Assembly: GCF_004014855.1 (NCBI RefSeq)
Contig: NZ_CP034930.1
Span: forward strand, 372,001-436,000
Origin: Apibacter raozihei
Lineage (GTDB): Bacteria > Bacteroidota > Bacteroidia > Flavobacteriales > Weeksellaceae
Reading direction: 5' to 3'
Length of the DNA stretch: 64,000 nt
The position numbers were made by a program, and so were the translations under genes. Position 1 is the first letter of the stretch. Each line of letters opens with the position of its first letter. This document shows positions 33,034 through 40,750 of the stretch, in pieces. The notes beneath the pieces were generated by a model that saw nothing but the letters and a program-made list of their open reading frames with translations, did no database searches and was not told the origin of the DNA.

Positions 33034-33612
33034 ATGAAAAAAATACTTATAATTAATGGTCACCCTTCTCTAAAAAGCTTAAATAGCGCATTGGCAGAAT
33101 CTTATTTTAAGGGAGCAAAAGAATCTGGAGCTGATGTAGAATTAATTAATATCGGAGAATTAAATTTTAATCCAAATCTTCAAAATGGATATCAGAAACG
33201 AATGGATTGGGAACCGGATTTACAACATGCTTGGAAAAGTATAGAAAAAGCGGAGCACCTTGTCTGGGTGCACCCGGTATGGTGGGGTGGATTTCCGGCT
33301 ATAATGAAAGGATTTATTGATCGTGTTTTTCTTCCTGGGGTAGCCTTTCAGTATAGAAAAAATTCTGTCTGGTGGGATAAATATCTGAAAGGGAAAACTG
33401 CACGGATTATCACAACTCTCGACCAGCCTCAATGGTATTACAGACTATTTTATGGAAATCCAAGCATCAATCAATTAAAAAAATCAATTCTGGCATTCTG
33501 TGGAATAAAGAGGGTAAAAACAACCTTTATTGAATTTGTGAAAAAATCCGATTTAAATCAAAGGAAAAAATGGATTCAAAAAATATATACTCTTGGAATA
33601 AAACAAAAGTAA
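33034..33612 (+). CDS. NAD(P)H-dependent oxidoreductase, flavodoxin-like fold (MdaB/KefF/NQO1 type)
   Basis: A 192-residue flavoprotein: ILIINGHPSLKSLNSALAESYF forms the FMN/FAD phosphate loop. WVHPVWWGGFPAIMKGFIDRVFLPGVAF is the signature segment of the NQO1/MdaB family, near residues 75-105. It likely catalyses two-electron reduction of quinones or other electrophiles in the cytosol. It is fused end to end with the preceding saccharopine dehydrogenase-like gene (no intervening base), and a hairpin terminator follows at 33727. The neighbouring Crp/Fnr gene suggests control by a small-molecule or redox signal. Confidence 0.85.
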   Translation: MKKILIINGHPSLKSLNSALAESYFKGAKESGADVELINIGELNFNPNLQNGYQKRMDWEPDLQHAWKSIEKAEHLVWVHPVWWGGFPAIMKGFIDRVFLPGVAFQYRKNSVWWDKYLKGKTARIITTLDQPQWYYRLFYGNPSINQLKKSILAFCGIKRVKTTFIEFVKKSDLNQRKKWIQKIYTLGIKQK

Positions 33613-33726
33613 AGTTTGGTACTATATGTCTGCATGCTTAAATACACACATAGACTTTTTGACTTTAACATACTACTAAGTCGTACAACTTATCTCATCT
33701 AACTTAATATTATAGTATCAAAATGT

Positions 33727-33748
33727 AAAAAGATTTAACAATCTTTTT
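33727..33748 (+). terminator. Terminator hairpin after the oxidoreductase gene
   Basis: A perfect 9-bp stem AAAAAGATT/AATCTTTTT with the 4-nt loop TAAC, the right arm ending in five T residues. It lies 115 bp after the stop at 33612. Confidence 0.6.
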
Positions 33749-33779
33749 GATAAGATAACAACTTATTTTAGCATATTCA

Positions 33780-33826
33780 TATAAATTACAATTACCCAAA
33801 CGCTGTACAGGTAATTGTAATTTATA
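33780..33826. repeat. Long perfect inverted repeat (17-bp arms) upstream of pdhA
   Basis: The arm at 33780-33796 (TATAAATTACAATTACC) pairs perfectly with 33810-33826 across a 13-nt loop. It may be a second terminator, since T-rich sequence follows, or the end of an unannotated small RNA. Confidence 0.6.
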
Positions 33827-34039
33827 GTTTATCTTTTATTATATAATTGTTTTAACATAACTAACAATTAAAATCTAACGTTAAAAAATATTTCTTATAA
33901 CATTGCATTTATTCTTACGAACCTATTAAATTTTTATGAAAATTATCAATTTCAAAATCTACTACCTCCCTGAGCAAATACCTCTTAAATATTCAATATA
34001 AATACGCCAACGTAATTATTTAAACTTATAATTCTAAAT

Positions 34040-34071
34040 TTTGTTATTTAAACGGATTTAATGTAAATTTG
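34040..34071 (+). promoter_or_regulatory. Promoter of pdhA-pdhC
   Basis: TTTG (34040-34043), a 20-bp spacer and TAAATTTG (34064-34071) match the Bacteroidetes consensus. The predicted start near 34078 gives a leader of about 12 nt before the ATG at 34090, with GAAAAGG just upstream of it. Confidence 0.65.
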
Positions 34072-34089
34072 CCTCACAAATAGAAAAGG

Positions 34090-35094
34090 ATGAAAGAATT
34101 TAGCAAAGAAGTGTATCTCAACTGGTTTGAAGAGATGACTAAATGGAGACGGTTTGAAGAAAAAGCCCGTTCTCTCTATTTAAAAGACAAAATTAGAGGT
34201 TTTTTACATCTTTATAACGGACAGGAAGCTATTGCAGCAGGGTTTACCCATGCTATGGATATCAAAAAAGATAAAATTATAACATCGTACCGATGCCACG
34301 TTCATGCCTTGGCCATGGGAGTAACTCCAGAAGTTGCCATGTCTGAACTTTGCGGAAAAGCTACAGGTTCTTCAAAAGGTCTGGGTGGTTCTATGCACTT
34401 ATTCAGCAAAGAACATAACGTATACGGTGGACATGGTATTGTAGGTGGACATATTCCTTTAGGTGCAGGTATTGCATTTGCTGACAAATACTTTGAAAGA
34501 GATGCTGTAACAATTTGCTATATGGGTGACGGAGCTGTACGACAAGGTACATTACATGAAACCTTTAATATGGCAATGAACTGGAAATTGCCTGTGGTAT
34601 TTGTTTGTGAAAATAATCAATATGCAATGGGTACTTCCGTAGAAAGAACTACGAATAACCTGGATATTTATCAATTGGGATTAGGATATGAAATGCCTTG
34701 TGCTCCTGTAGATGCTATGAATCCGGAAACTGTTGCTGAAGCTGCATTTGAAGCTATTGAAAGAGCACGAAGAGGTGATGGGCCAACTTTCCTGGAGGCA
34801 AGAACCTACCGCTATAGAGGACACTCAATGTCCGATGCTGAACCTTACCGTACTAAACAAGAAGTAGAAGAACACAAAAAAGAAGATCCTATTCTTTTTG
34901 TAAAACATAAAATACTTTCTAATGGCTGGTCCACAGAAGAAGAGTTGGATGCTATGGATAAAAAAATTAAAGAGTACATGAATGAGGTTGGAAATTTTGC
35001 AGAAAATGCTCCTTTCCCTGAACCGAATGTTATGTATGACTACATTTATTCAGAGCCTAATTATCCTTTTTTAGACAAATTTGAAAATCAATAA
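34090..35094 (+). CDS. pdhA: Pyruvate dehydrogenase E1 component, alpha subunit
   Basis: A 334-residue thiamine-diphosphate enzyme subunit. The ThDP/Mg motif GDGAVRQGTLHETFNMAMNW...ENN spans about residues 148-178. The active-site region TSYRCHVHALAMG, KGLGGSMHLFSKEHNVYGGHGIVGGHIPLGAG and the phosphorylation-loop-like TYRYRGHSMSDAEPYRT are all present. It catalyses decarboxylation of pyruvate and reductive acetylation of E2 together with the beta subunit. pdhB is not adjacent: pdhC follows after 25 bp. The pdhA-pdhC pair with a distant pdhB is usual in flavobacteria. Confidence 0.93.
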   Translation: MKEFSKEVYLNWFEEMTKWRRFEEKARSLYLKDKIRGFLHLYNGQEAIAAGFTHAMDIKKDKIITSYRCHVHALAMGVTPEVAMSELCGKATGSSKGLGGSMHLFSKEHNVYGGHGIVGGHIPLGAGIAFADKYFERDAVTICYMGDGAVRQGTLHETFNMAMNWKLPVVFVCENNQYAMGTSVERTTNNLDIYQLGLGYEMPCAPVDAMNPETVAEAAFEAIERARRGDGPTFLEARTYRYRGHSMSDAEPYRTKQEVEEHKKEDPILFVKHKILSNGWSTEEELDAMDKKIKEYMNEVGNFAENAPFPEPNVMYDYIYSEPNYPFLDKFENQ

Positions 35095-35119
35095 AAAATA
35101 AAAGAATCATAACCGAATT

Positions 35120-36733
35120 ATGGCTGAAAAAATAACAATGCCCCGTCTGAGTGATACGATGACTGACGGAAAAGTTTCCAAATGGAATGTGAATGTTGGT
35201 GATCCTGTAAAAGAAGGGGATGTCTTAGCTGAAATAGAAACCGATAAAGCGGTTCAGGATTTTGAATATGACGGTGAAGATGCTATTCTCTTATATCAGG
35301 GAGTAAAAGAAGGGGAATCTGCCCCTGTAGACTCTCTTTTAGCTATTGTTGGACAAGAAGGAGAAGACATAAGCACCCTATTAGGTGGTAGTGCAACAGC
35401 AACAGCTGCCACTCCTGCTCCTGCAACAGAAACGCCTGTGGCTACTCAGAGTACTGCTCCTGTAGCTGTACCTGAAGGAGTAGAAATCATAACTATACCA
35501 AGACTTAGCGATACCATGACTGACGGTAAAGTTTCCAAATGGAACGTAGCTGTCGGTGATGCTGTAAGCGAAGGAGATATACTAGCAGAAATAGAAACCG
35601 ATAAAGCGGTTCAGGATTTTGAATACGACGGAAACGGAGGAGTCTTATTATATCAAGGAGTTCAAGAGGGAGAATCAGCTCCTATTGATTCACTTCTTGC
35701 AATTATCGGACCTGCAGGAACAGACGTAAGTGCTATTGTAGCCAATGGAGGCAACGTATCTTCAGCTCCGGCAGCAAGTACTTCTTCTGATACCAAGAGT
35801 ACACCAGCACCTGTTCAGTCTGAGCAACATGTAACTACTCCCAGTAATGGAAGAGTCTTTGCTTCTCCTCTTGCTAAGAAAATTGCAAAAGATAAAGGCA
35901 TTGATCTTTCCCAAGTAAAAGGATCAGGAGATCAGGGGCGTATTATCCGCAAGGATGTGGAAGGCTTTACTCCTTCAGCATCAACTACTACTACAGCGGC
36001 AAGCTCTAAACCACAGTCGTCAGCTGCACCGGTAGCATTGCAAATAACTCCTGGGGTTGATTCAGAAACTCCTAATTCTTCAATGAGAAACGCAATTGCC
36101 AGAAGTTTAAGTCACAGTTTATTTACTGCGCCTCACTACAATCTGGTATTTGAAATAAATATGGATAATGCCATTCAGGCAAGAAAAGGTATAAACAGTT
36201 TACCTGACACCAAAGTATCTTTTAATGATATTGTGATTAAAGCAGTTGCTGTGGCCTTAAGAAAACATCCGCAAATTAACAGTTCATGGACGGATACTAA
36301 AATCGTTCATCACGGTAACATTAATATAGGTGTTGCTGTAGCTGTTGAAGACGGACTGGTAGTTCCTGTAATTAAAAATACTGATTACCTTTCTCTTACG
36401 CAGATTTCAGGACAGGTTAAAGACCTGGCCGGACGTGCAAGAGATAAAAAATTAAAAGCAAATGAAATGGATGGTTCAACCTTCACTATTTCCAATCTGG
36501 GTATGTTCGGAGTAGAAACATTCAATTCAATTATTAACCAGCCGAATTCTTGTATTCTATCTGTAGGAGCTATTAATCAGAAACCTGTAGTTAAAGACGG
36601 ACAGGTGGTTCCCGGGAATGTAATGCAAATTTCACTGGCCTGTGATCACAGAGTGGTTGATGGTGCTACTGGTGCTCAATTTTTACAAACTCTTAAATTG
36701 TATCTTGAAAATCCGGTTTCATTATTGGCCTAA
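35120..36733 (+). CDS. pdhC: Pyruvate dehydrogenase E2, dihydrolipoyllysine acetyltransferase (two lipoyl domains)
   Basis: A 537-residue E2. Two lipoyl domains occupy residues 1-80 (lipoyl Lys43 in ETDKAVQDFE) and 121-200 (Lys162 in the same motif), joined by Ala/Thr/Pro-rich linkers. A peripheral-subunit-binding domain follows at about 245-280 (FASPLAKKIAKDKGIDLSQV), then the catalytic domain from about 315 to the end with the active-site CDHRVVDGATGAQFL. It transfers acetyl groups to CoA and forms the core of the complex. The two lipoyl domains are nearly identical and share a 38-bp exact DNA repeat. It ends at a strong terminator (36762-36799). Confidence 0.94.
   Translation: MAEKITMPRLSDTMTDGKVSKWNVNVGDPVKEGDVLAEIETDKAVQDFEYDGEDAILLYQGVKEGESAPVDSLLAIVGQEGEDISTLLGGSATATAATPAPATETPVATQSTAPVAVPEGVEIITIPRLSDTMTDGKVSKWNVAVGDAVSEGDILAEIETDKAVQDFEYDGNGGVLLYQGVQEGESAPIDSLLAIIGPAGTDVSAIVANGGNVSSAPAASTSSDTKSTPAPVQSEQHVTTPSNGRVFASPLAKKIAKDKGIDLSQVKGSGDQGRIIRKDVEGFTPSASTTTTAASSKPQSSAAPVALQITPGVDSETPNSSMRNAIARSLSHSLFTAPHYNLVFEINMDNAIQARKGINSLPDTKVSFNDIVIKAVAVALRKHPQINSSWTDTKIVHHGNINIGVAVAVEDGLVVPVIKNTDYLSLTQISGQVKDLAGRARDKKLKANEMDGSTFTISNLGMFGVETFNSIINQPNSCILSVGAINQKPVVKDGQVVPGNVMQISLACDHRVVDGATGAQFLQTLKLYLENPVSLLA
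35231..35268 (+). repeat. Intragenic direct repeat in pdhC, copy 1 (lipoyl site)
   Basis: 38 bases around the lipoyl-lysine codons are identical to 35588-35625, encoding EIETDKAVQDFE-type residues of lipoyl domain 1. Confidence 0.8.
35588..35625 (+). repeat. Intragenic direct repeat in pdhC, copy 2 (lipoyl site)
   Basis: Identical over 38 bases to 35231-35268, 357 bp upstream. It encodes the same segment of lipoyl domain 2. Confidence 0.8.
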
Positions 36734-36761
36734 TAATTATATAGATACGATACAAAACAAT

Positions 36762-36799
36762 AAAAAACACTCAATTCTTAACCGAATTGAGTGTTTTTT
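36762..36799 (+). terminator. Terminator of pdhA-pdhC
   Basis: A perfect 16-bp stem (AAAAAACACTCAATTC and complement) with a 6-nt loop, ending in six T residues. Confidence 0.9.
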
Positions 36800-36836
36800 A
36801 TTATATTTAATCCTCAATCAACTTTAATCAAAGAAA

Positions 36837-37262
36837 ATGTCAGATATTACACTTACTATGATAAAACCCGATGCTGTATCAAAAGGATTAATAGGTACTA
36901 TCCTGAAAGATATAAGCGATGCCGGTTTTGAGATAACAGCTTTAAAGTTAACTCAGCTCACCAGAACAGATGCAGAAAAATTTTATTCGGTTCATCATGG
37001 AAAACCTTTTTTTGAAGATTTAGTTAGTTTTATGATTTCAGGACCTATAGTAGCCGCCGTTTTAAAAAAAGAAAATGCTGTAGAACATTTCCGTAAATTA
37101 ATAGGTGCTACGAATCCTGATAATGCAGAAGCAGGCACACTTCGAAAAAAATATGCTGAAAGTATGCAGAGAAATGCTGTTCATGGCTCTGACAGTAATG
37201 AAAATGCTTATATAGAAGCACATTTTCATTTTGCAGATAAAGAAATTTTCACTTTAAAGTAA
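36837..37262 (+). CDS. ndk: Nucleoside diphosphate kinase
   Basis: A 141-residue enzyme of standard length: [18 protein letters not shown] at the N-terminus, [29 protein letters not shown] in the middle and the catalytic phospho-histidine in [21 protein letters not shown] near residue 117. It balances NTP and dNTP pools by transferring the gamma-phosphate between nucleotides in the cytosol. It starts 37 bp after the pdhC terminator and is therefore expressed independently. cdd, another nucleotide enzyme, follows on the same strand after 131 bp. Confidence 0.95.
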   Translation: MSDITLTMIKPDAVSKGLIGTILKDISDAGFEITALKLTQLTRTDAEKFYSVHHGKPFFEDLVSFMISGPIVAAVLKKENAVEHFRKLIGATNPDNAEAGTLRKKYAESMQRNAVHGSDSNENAYIEAHFHFADKEIFTLK

Positions 37263-37393
37263 CGTACAATGTATATTATTCTTACCGTATAGGATTAAGT
37301 TCTTTATTTTAACAAATTTTATATAAATTTCCGGTTTATTATAAAAGCTATTACGCATTTAATTAGTAATTTAGAACCCCTTCAAAAAAATAT

Positions 37394-37870
37394 ATGGTAA
37401 AGACATTACAAATAGGATATGAGGAATATTCTACATGGGAAGAACTAGATAAGGAAGATTTTCAGTTGATACAGGAAGCGAAACGTATACGAGAAACTGC
37501 ATATGCTAAATATTCAGATTTTCGGGTAGGTGCTGCTTTACTATTGGACAATGGTAAAATTATTGTAGGAAACAATCAGGAAAACGCAGCTTACCCCAGC
37601 GGCCTTTGCGCTGAACGTACAGCTATTTTTTACGCTATAGCTAATTATCCTGATGCGCAAATAGTAAAAATGGCTGTAGTGGCCGGAAAAGATGAAAATA
37701 CGGATAATCCTGTTGCTCCATGTGGAGCCTGTAGACAAGTTTTATTAGAATATGAAACACGACAGAAAAAACCTTTTGAATTTTTATTTACCGGGATGAA
37801 AGGCCGGGTAATCAAATTTCATCAGACAGCACAGCTTTTGCCTTTTTGTTTTGACGGAAGCCAGCTATAG
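37394..37870 (+). CDS. cdd: Cytidine deaminase
   Basis: A 158-residue zinc deaminase. The active-site CAERTAIFYAI near residue 74 carries a zinc cysteine and the catalytic Glu, and PCGACRQVLLEYE near 110 holds the other two zinc cysteines. YSDFRVGAALLLDNG and NQENAAYPSGL bind the nucleoside. It converts cytidine/deoxycytidine to uridine forms for pyrimidine salvage. The protein has about 20 extra N-terminal residues (METLQIGYEEYSTWEEL-like) relative to the shortest family members, as is common in Bacteroidetes. Confidence 0.93.
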   Translation: MVKTLQIGYEEYSTWEELDKEDFQLIQEAKRIRETAYAKYSDFRVGAALLLDNGKIIVGNNQENAAYPSGLCAERTAIFYAIANYPDAQIVKMAVVAGKDENTDNPVAPCGACRQVLLEYETRQKKPFEFLFTGMKGRVIKFHQTAQLLPFCFDGSQL

Positions 37871-37963
37871 TTGTTTCTAAATTTATCACCATTAATATAT
37901 TTCAAAATATTTAACGATATTTGCCTGAATTTTGCGCAGCCGGTTGCGCGTTAATAATACATT

Positions 37964-38917
37964 ATGAAAGTTACTGAACATATAGAAAAAGCACAAGGGA
38001 AAACCCTATTCTCTTTCGAAATTCTTCCTCCCAAAAAAGGAGATAACCTCCAAAGCATTTTTTCAAATATAGATCCTTTAATGGAGTTTGATCCTCCATT
38101 TATCGAGGTAACCTATCACAGAGAAGAATATGAATATAAAGAGACACCTGAGGGATATATACAAAAAATTGTTACGCGTAAACGACCGGGAACGGTAGGT
38201 ATTTGTGCTGCTATACAACACAAATATAACATTGATGCTGTTCCGCATGTTATATGCGGTGGGTTTGACAAGGAAGAAACTGAAAATTTATTAATCGATC
38301 TTAATTTCCTTGGGATAGATAATGTTTTGGTACTAAGAGGTGATCCAATTAAAAGTGAGGGCGTTTTTAAACCTGTGCCTCACGGGCATTCCTATGCCAA
38401 TGAACTTACCCGTCAGATTTCGGATATGAATCATGGAAAATATCTCCATGAGGAATATGCCGATGGTGCTACAGATTTCTGTATAGGTGTGGCCGGATAT
38501 CCGGAAAAACACTTCGAAAGCCCTAACATGGATACGGATTTACACTATCTTAAGAAAAAAATAAACGCAGGCGCCAATTACATCGTCACTCAATTATTTT
38601 ACAACAATCAAAAATATTTTGATTTTGTGAAACGATGTCGTGAAATTGGAATTACTGTTCCGATAATACCTGGTATTAAGCCTATATCTATAAAAAAACA
38701 TTTAACCATACTTCCTAATATATTTCATATTGACATGCCACAGGAATTGGTTTTAGAAGTTGAAAAATGTAAGACAAACAAAGAAGTATATGAAGTAGGT
38801 ATTGAATGGGCAGTAAATCAGTGTAAAGAATTGATGGATCATGGAGTGCCGGTTCTTCATTTTTACTCTATGGGCAGAAGTGAAAATATTCGAAGAATAG
38901 CAGAAAAATTATTTTAG
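37964..38917 (+). CDS. metF: Methylenetetrahydrofolate reductase [NAD(P)H]
   Basis: A 317-residue FAD barrel enzyme. SFEILPPKKGD at the N-terminus contains the catalytic Glu, FIEVTYHRE follows, then VLRGDP near residue 120, FCIGVAGYPEKHFESP, GANYIVTQLFYNN and the C-terminal HFYSMGRSENIRRI. It makes 5-methyl-tetrahydrofolate for methionine synthesis and thus supplies the methyl donor used by MetH, whose homocysteine module is encoded at 13710. A short GC-rich hairpin (GCGCA/TGCGC, 37934-37949) lies in its leader, but no known riboswitch was recognised. folB follows with no gap. Confidence 0.94.
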   Translation: MKVTEHIEKAQGKTLFSFEILPPKKGDNLQSIFSNIDPLMEFDPPFIEVTYHREEYEYKETPEGYIQKIVTRKRPGTVGICAAIQHKYNIDAVPHVICGGFDKEETENLLIDLNFLGIDNVLVLRGDPIKSEGVFKPVPHGHSYANELTRQISDMNHGKYLHEEYADGATDFCIGVAGYPEKHFESPNMDTDLHYLKKKINAGANYIVTQLFYNNQKYFDFVKRCREIGITVPIIPGIKPISIKKHLTILPNIFHIDMPQELVLEVEKCKTNKEVYEVGIEWAVNQCKELMDHGVPVLHFYSMGRSENIRRIAEKLF

Positions 38918-39280
38918 ATGCAGAAAATAGAATTAAAAAATATAAAAATATACGCCTATCATGGATGTATGGAGGAAGAAGCAATAGTTGGTTCTTTTTA
39001 TCTGGTAAATTTAATCGTATGGCTTGATTTGTCAGAGGCTGGAAAAACCGATAATCTTGAACAGACAGTTAATTATGGAGAACTCACTCAAATAGTAAAA
39101 GACCAAATGGCTATTCGTTCTAATCTTTTGGAGAATCTTGCCTATCGTATTCTGACAGAAATTGAAAACAAATATAAAAGTATTAAAAAAGCCCGGGTTT
39201 CAGTTTCAAAAATTAATCCACCGGTGAACGCAGACTTAGATGAAGTAAAAGTTACATTTGAAAAGAATTTTTCAATATAA
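38918..39280 (+). CDS. folB: Dihydroneopterin aldolase
   Basis: A 120-residue protein. IELKNIKIYAYHGCMEEEAIVGSFYLVNLIVWLDLSEAG matches the N-terminal strand with the active-site region. TVNYGELTQIVKDQM and LLENLAYRILTEIENKY bear the conserved Tyr and Glu, and ARVSVSKINPPV ends the fold. It cleaves dihydroneopterin in folate synthesis. The ATG directly follows the metF stop, so these folate genes are co-expressed. Length 115-125 is normal. Confidence 0.92.
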   Translation: MQKIELKNIKIYAYHGCMEEEAIVGSFYLVNLIVWLDLSEAGKTDNLEQTVNYGELTQIVKDQMAIRSNLLENLAYRILTEIENKYKSIKKARVSVSKINPPVNADLDEVKVTFEKNFSI

Positions 39281-39306
39281 TATATAGTTTAATTAAAAAA
39301 TAATTG

Positions 39307-39314
39307 TAAATTTG
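39307..39314 (+). promoter_or_regulatory. Candidate -7 box of the tRNA-Cys gene
   Basis: TAAATTTG at 39307-39314, 16 bp before the mature 5' end of the tRNA. Confidence 0.5.
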
Positions 39315-39330
39315 CAGTCCTATTAAACAA

Positions 39331-39401
39331 GGCTTCGTGGCCGAGCGGCTAGGCAGAGGTCTGCAAAACCTTGTACAGCGGTTCGAATCCGCTCGAAGCC
39401 T
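39331..39401 (+). tRNA. tRNA-Cys (anticodon GCA)
   Basis: A cloverleaf can be drawn by eye. The acceptor arm GGCTTCG pairs with CGAAGCC and a T follows as discriminator (U73, the Cys identity base). The D arm is GCCGAGCGGCTAGGC. The anticodon stem is GAGGT/ACCTT with loop CTGCAAA (GCA at 39363-39365). The T arm is GCGG-TTCGAAT-CCGC. The CCA end is not encoded. Confidence 0.95.
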
Positions 39402-39407
39402 CAGAAG

Positions 39408-39436
39408 AAACCACCTATAAAAAGGTGGTTTTTTTA
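39408..39436 (+). terminator. Terminator of tRNA-Cys
   Basis: The perfect stem AAACCACCT/AGGTGGTTT with a 6-nt loop is followed by a run of T residues ending at 39435. Confidence 0.9.
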
Positions 39437-39575
39437 TTATATTTCTTATCTAAAATATGACTAAATTTAAATTAGTTTATCCACGGTTTCTTTTAGATTT
39501 CTTTCTGAACAAGTATTTTTCTGCTTCTAATAACAGAGCTTCTTTTATTGATTACAGTTCATTTTTCTGCATTCC

Positions 39576-40042
39576 TCAGCTTATTGCAATAATAAATTTA
39601 TACGTTTTTTAAAAGTACAACTGCTTCATTTGCTAACTCATCTGTCAGGCCAATCAGAGAACTGTTAGAATTAATCTTTTTTTCAGTTCAAAAGGTAATC
39701 CATTAAGTGATTTATCATCATCAATAATTATAAATTGATTATCATACTTATTATTCTGACATTCAATCAATATTTCTTGTTTTCTACTTAACTTTCAAAT
39801 CTATCAACAGATACAAAAATATTTCTGGATGCAAAGACCTTATTCCATTGTTCAAGTGTGAATCTAAACCTATGAGAAGTTGTTAATATTATTGAAGCAT
39901 TTGTTGCCTTAATAATTTTATTTAAGGATTCTACTGCAATATCTTTAAATATATAAAAACCATCATTTGAAACTTCAGGTTTCTTCCAAGAAGCTGCTGA
40001 AACCATTACTCCGTCAATATCCAATAAGATATGCATACACAA
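39576..40042 (-). pseudogene. Frameshifted HAD-domain gene (HAD_SAK-like)
   Basis: The intact first part (84 codons, 40042 to 39788) starts MCMHILLDIDGVMVSAA, a HAD phosphatase motif with Asp8 and Asp10, and continues to TTSHRFRFTLEQWNKVF. Beyond the stop at 39788 homology resumes in another frame as SRKQEILIECQNNKYDNQFIIIDDD. After a 7-nt A/T run at 39677-39683 it continues in a third frame as KKINSNSSLIGLTDELANEAV up to the TGA at 39576. Joined, these give a normal HAD domain of about 150 residues, like those tied to RNA-repair (Swiss Army Knife) proteins. Two frameshifts suggest a dead gene, but homopolymer sequencing errors cannot be excluded. Confidence 0.75.
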
Positions 40043-40129
40043 AGATATGTATTTTATGTATGTTATAAGTATAAATATATAAAAACCAGATTTTAAGCGA
40101 ATATAAATTATTTCTTTTTGACAAAAAAC

Positions 40130-40158
40130 TTGTTATAATTAAAAATGTATTAACTTTG
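40130..40158 (+). promoter_or_regulatory. Promoter of the xrtK/MSEP-CTERM pair
   Basis: TTG (40130-40132), an 18-bp spacer and TAACTTTG (40151-40158). The leader is about 37 nt to the ATG at 40202, with a small ACTTTG/CAAAGT hairpin at its 5' end. Confidence 0.55.
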
Positions 40159-40201
40159 TTTTTCAAAGTGCTTTATAAATTTAATTTCTTTTAAACAAAA
40201 T

Positions 40202-40750
40202 ATGATGAAACATAGAAATTTTACACACTATCTTATAGTACTAATAATCATAACTATATTAAAATTAATATATAAATATTCGGAAATGGATGATCTTCAC
40301 TTTCTTCTGGAACCAACAAGCAAAATCGTCGGTTTCCTCAACAATTCATCTTCAATTTTTATCAAGGACGCCGGATATTACCACGAAAGTTTAAATATAA
40401 TAATCAATAAATCCTGTTCCGGATTTAACTTTTTAATCTTATGTTTTGCTATCCATATATTCTCAATAATTCCTTTACTATATACTGCTCAACAGCGAGT
40501 GTATGCATTTTTCATATTGTTTGTAGGTAGTTATTTTTTAACGATAGTTATTAATTCTTGCCGAATAGTACTTATTATTTTACTAAATAAACTCTTGGTT
40601 GCTTACGGATTTTCCATCAACTGGATGCATCAGGCTGCCGGAACTTTTGTATATCTATTTTTCCTCATAGTTATTTACTTAACTTTTAATCACTTAATCG
40701 CTCGATTCGCTTTTATTAAATCAATGAAAAACGATGAAAAATTTGCTTAA
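40202..40750 (+). CDS. xrtK: Exosortase K (XrtK), dedicated membrane transpeptidase/protease
   Basis: A 182-residue integral membrane protein with five or six hydrophobic segments and the exosortase catalytic triad in order: Cys72 (NKSCSGFNF), Arg121 (NSCRIVLI) and His143 (NWMHQAAGTF). Exosortases cleave and transfer proteins at a C-terminal PEP-CTERM-like sorting signal on the periplasmic face. Its start codon is followed at once by a second Met codon. The downstream gene begins 17 bp before this stop and encodes an MSEP-CTERM protein, the known sole partner of the XrtK subtype. The XrtK label rests on this pairing and on the short length. Confidence 0.88.
   Translation: MMKHRNFTHYLIVLIIITILKLIYKYSEMDDLHFLLEPTSKIVGFLNNSSSIFIKDAGYYHESLNIIINKSCSGFNFLILCFAIHIFSIIPLLYTAQQRVYAFFILFVGSYFLTIVINSCRIVLIILLNKLLVAYGFSINWMHQAAGTFVYLFFLIVIYLTFNHLIARFAFIKSMKNDEKFA

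Larger units (their letters stand above)
33613..34089. other. 477-bp intergenic region with two hairpins and the pdhA promoter
   Basis: No coding frame was recognised. It contains hairpins at 33727-33748 and 33780-33826 and the pdhA promoter at 34040-34071. The space between is AT-rich and otherwise plain. Confidence 0.6.

Noticed and set aside
37871-37963. Riboswitch in the metF leader
   Set aside because: Only a 5-bp GC hairpin is present, too small for any known class.
39403-39575. Prophage or integrative element downstream of tRNA-Cys
   Set aside because: No integrase and no repeat of the tRNA 3' end was seen; only the decayed HAD gene is present.
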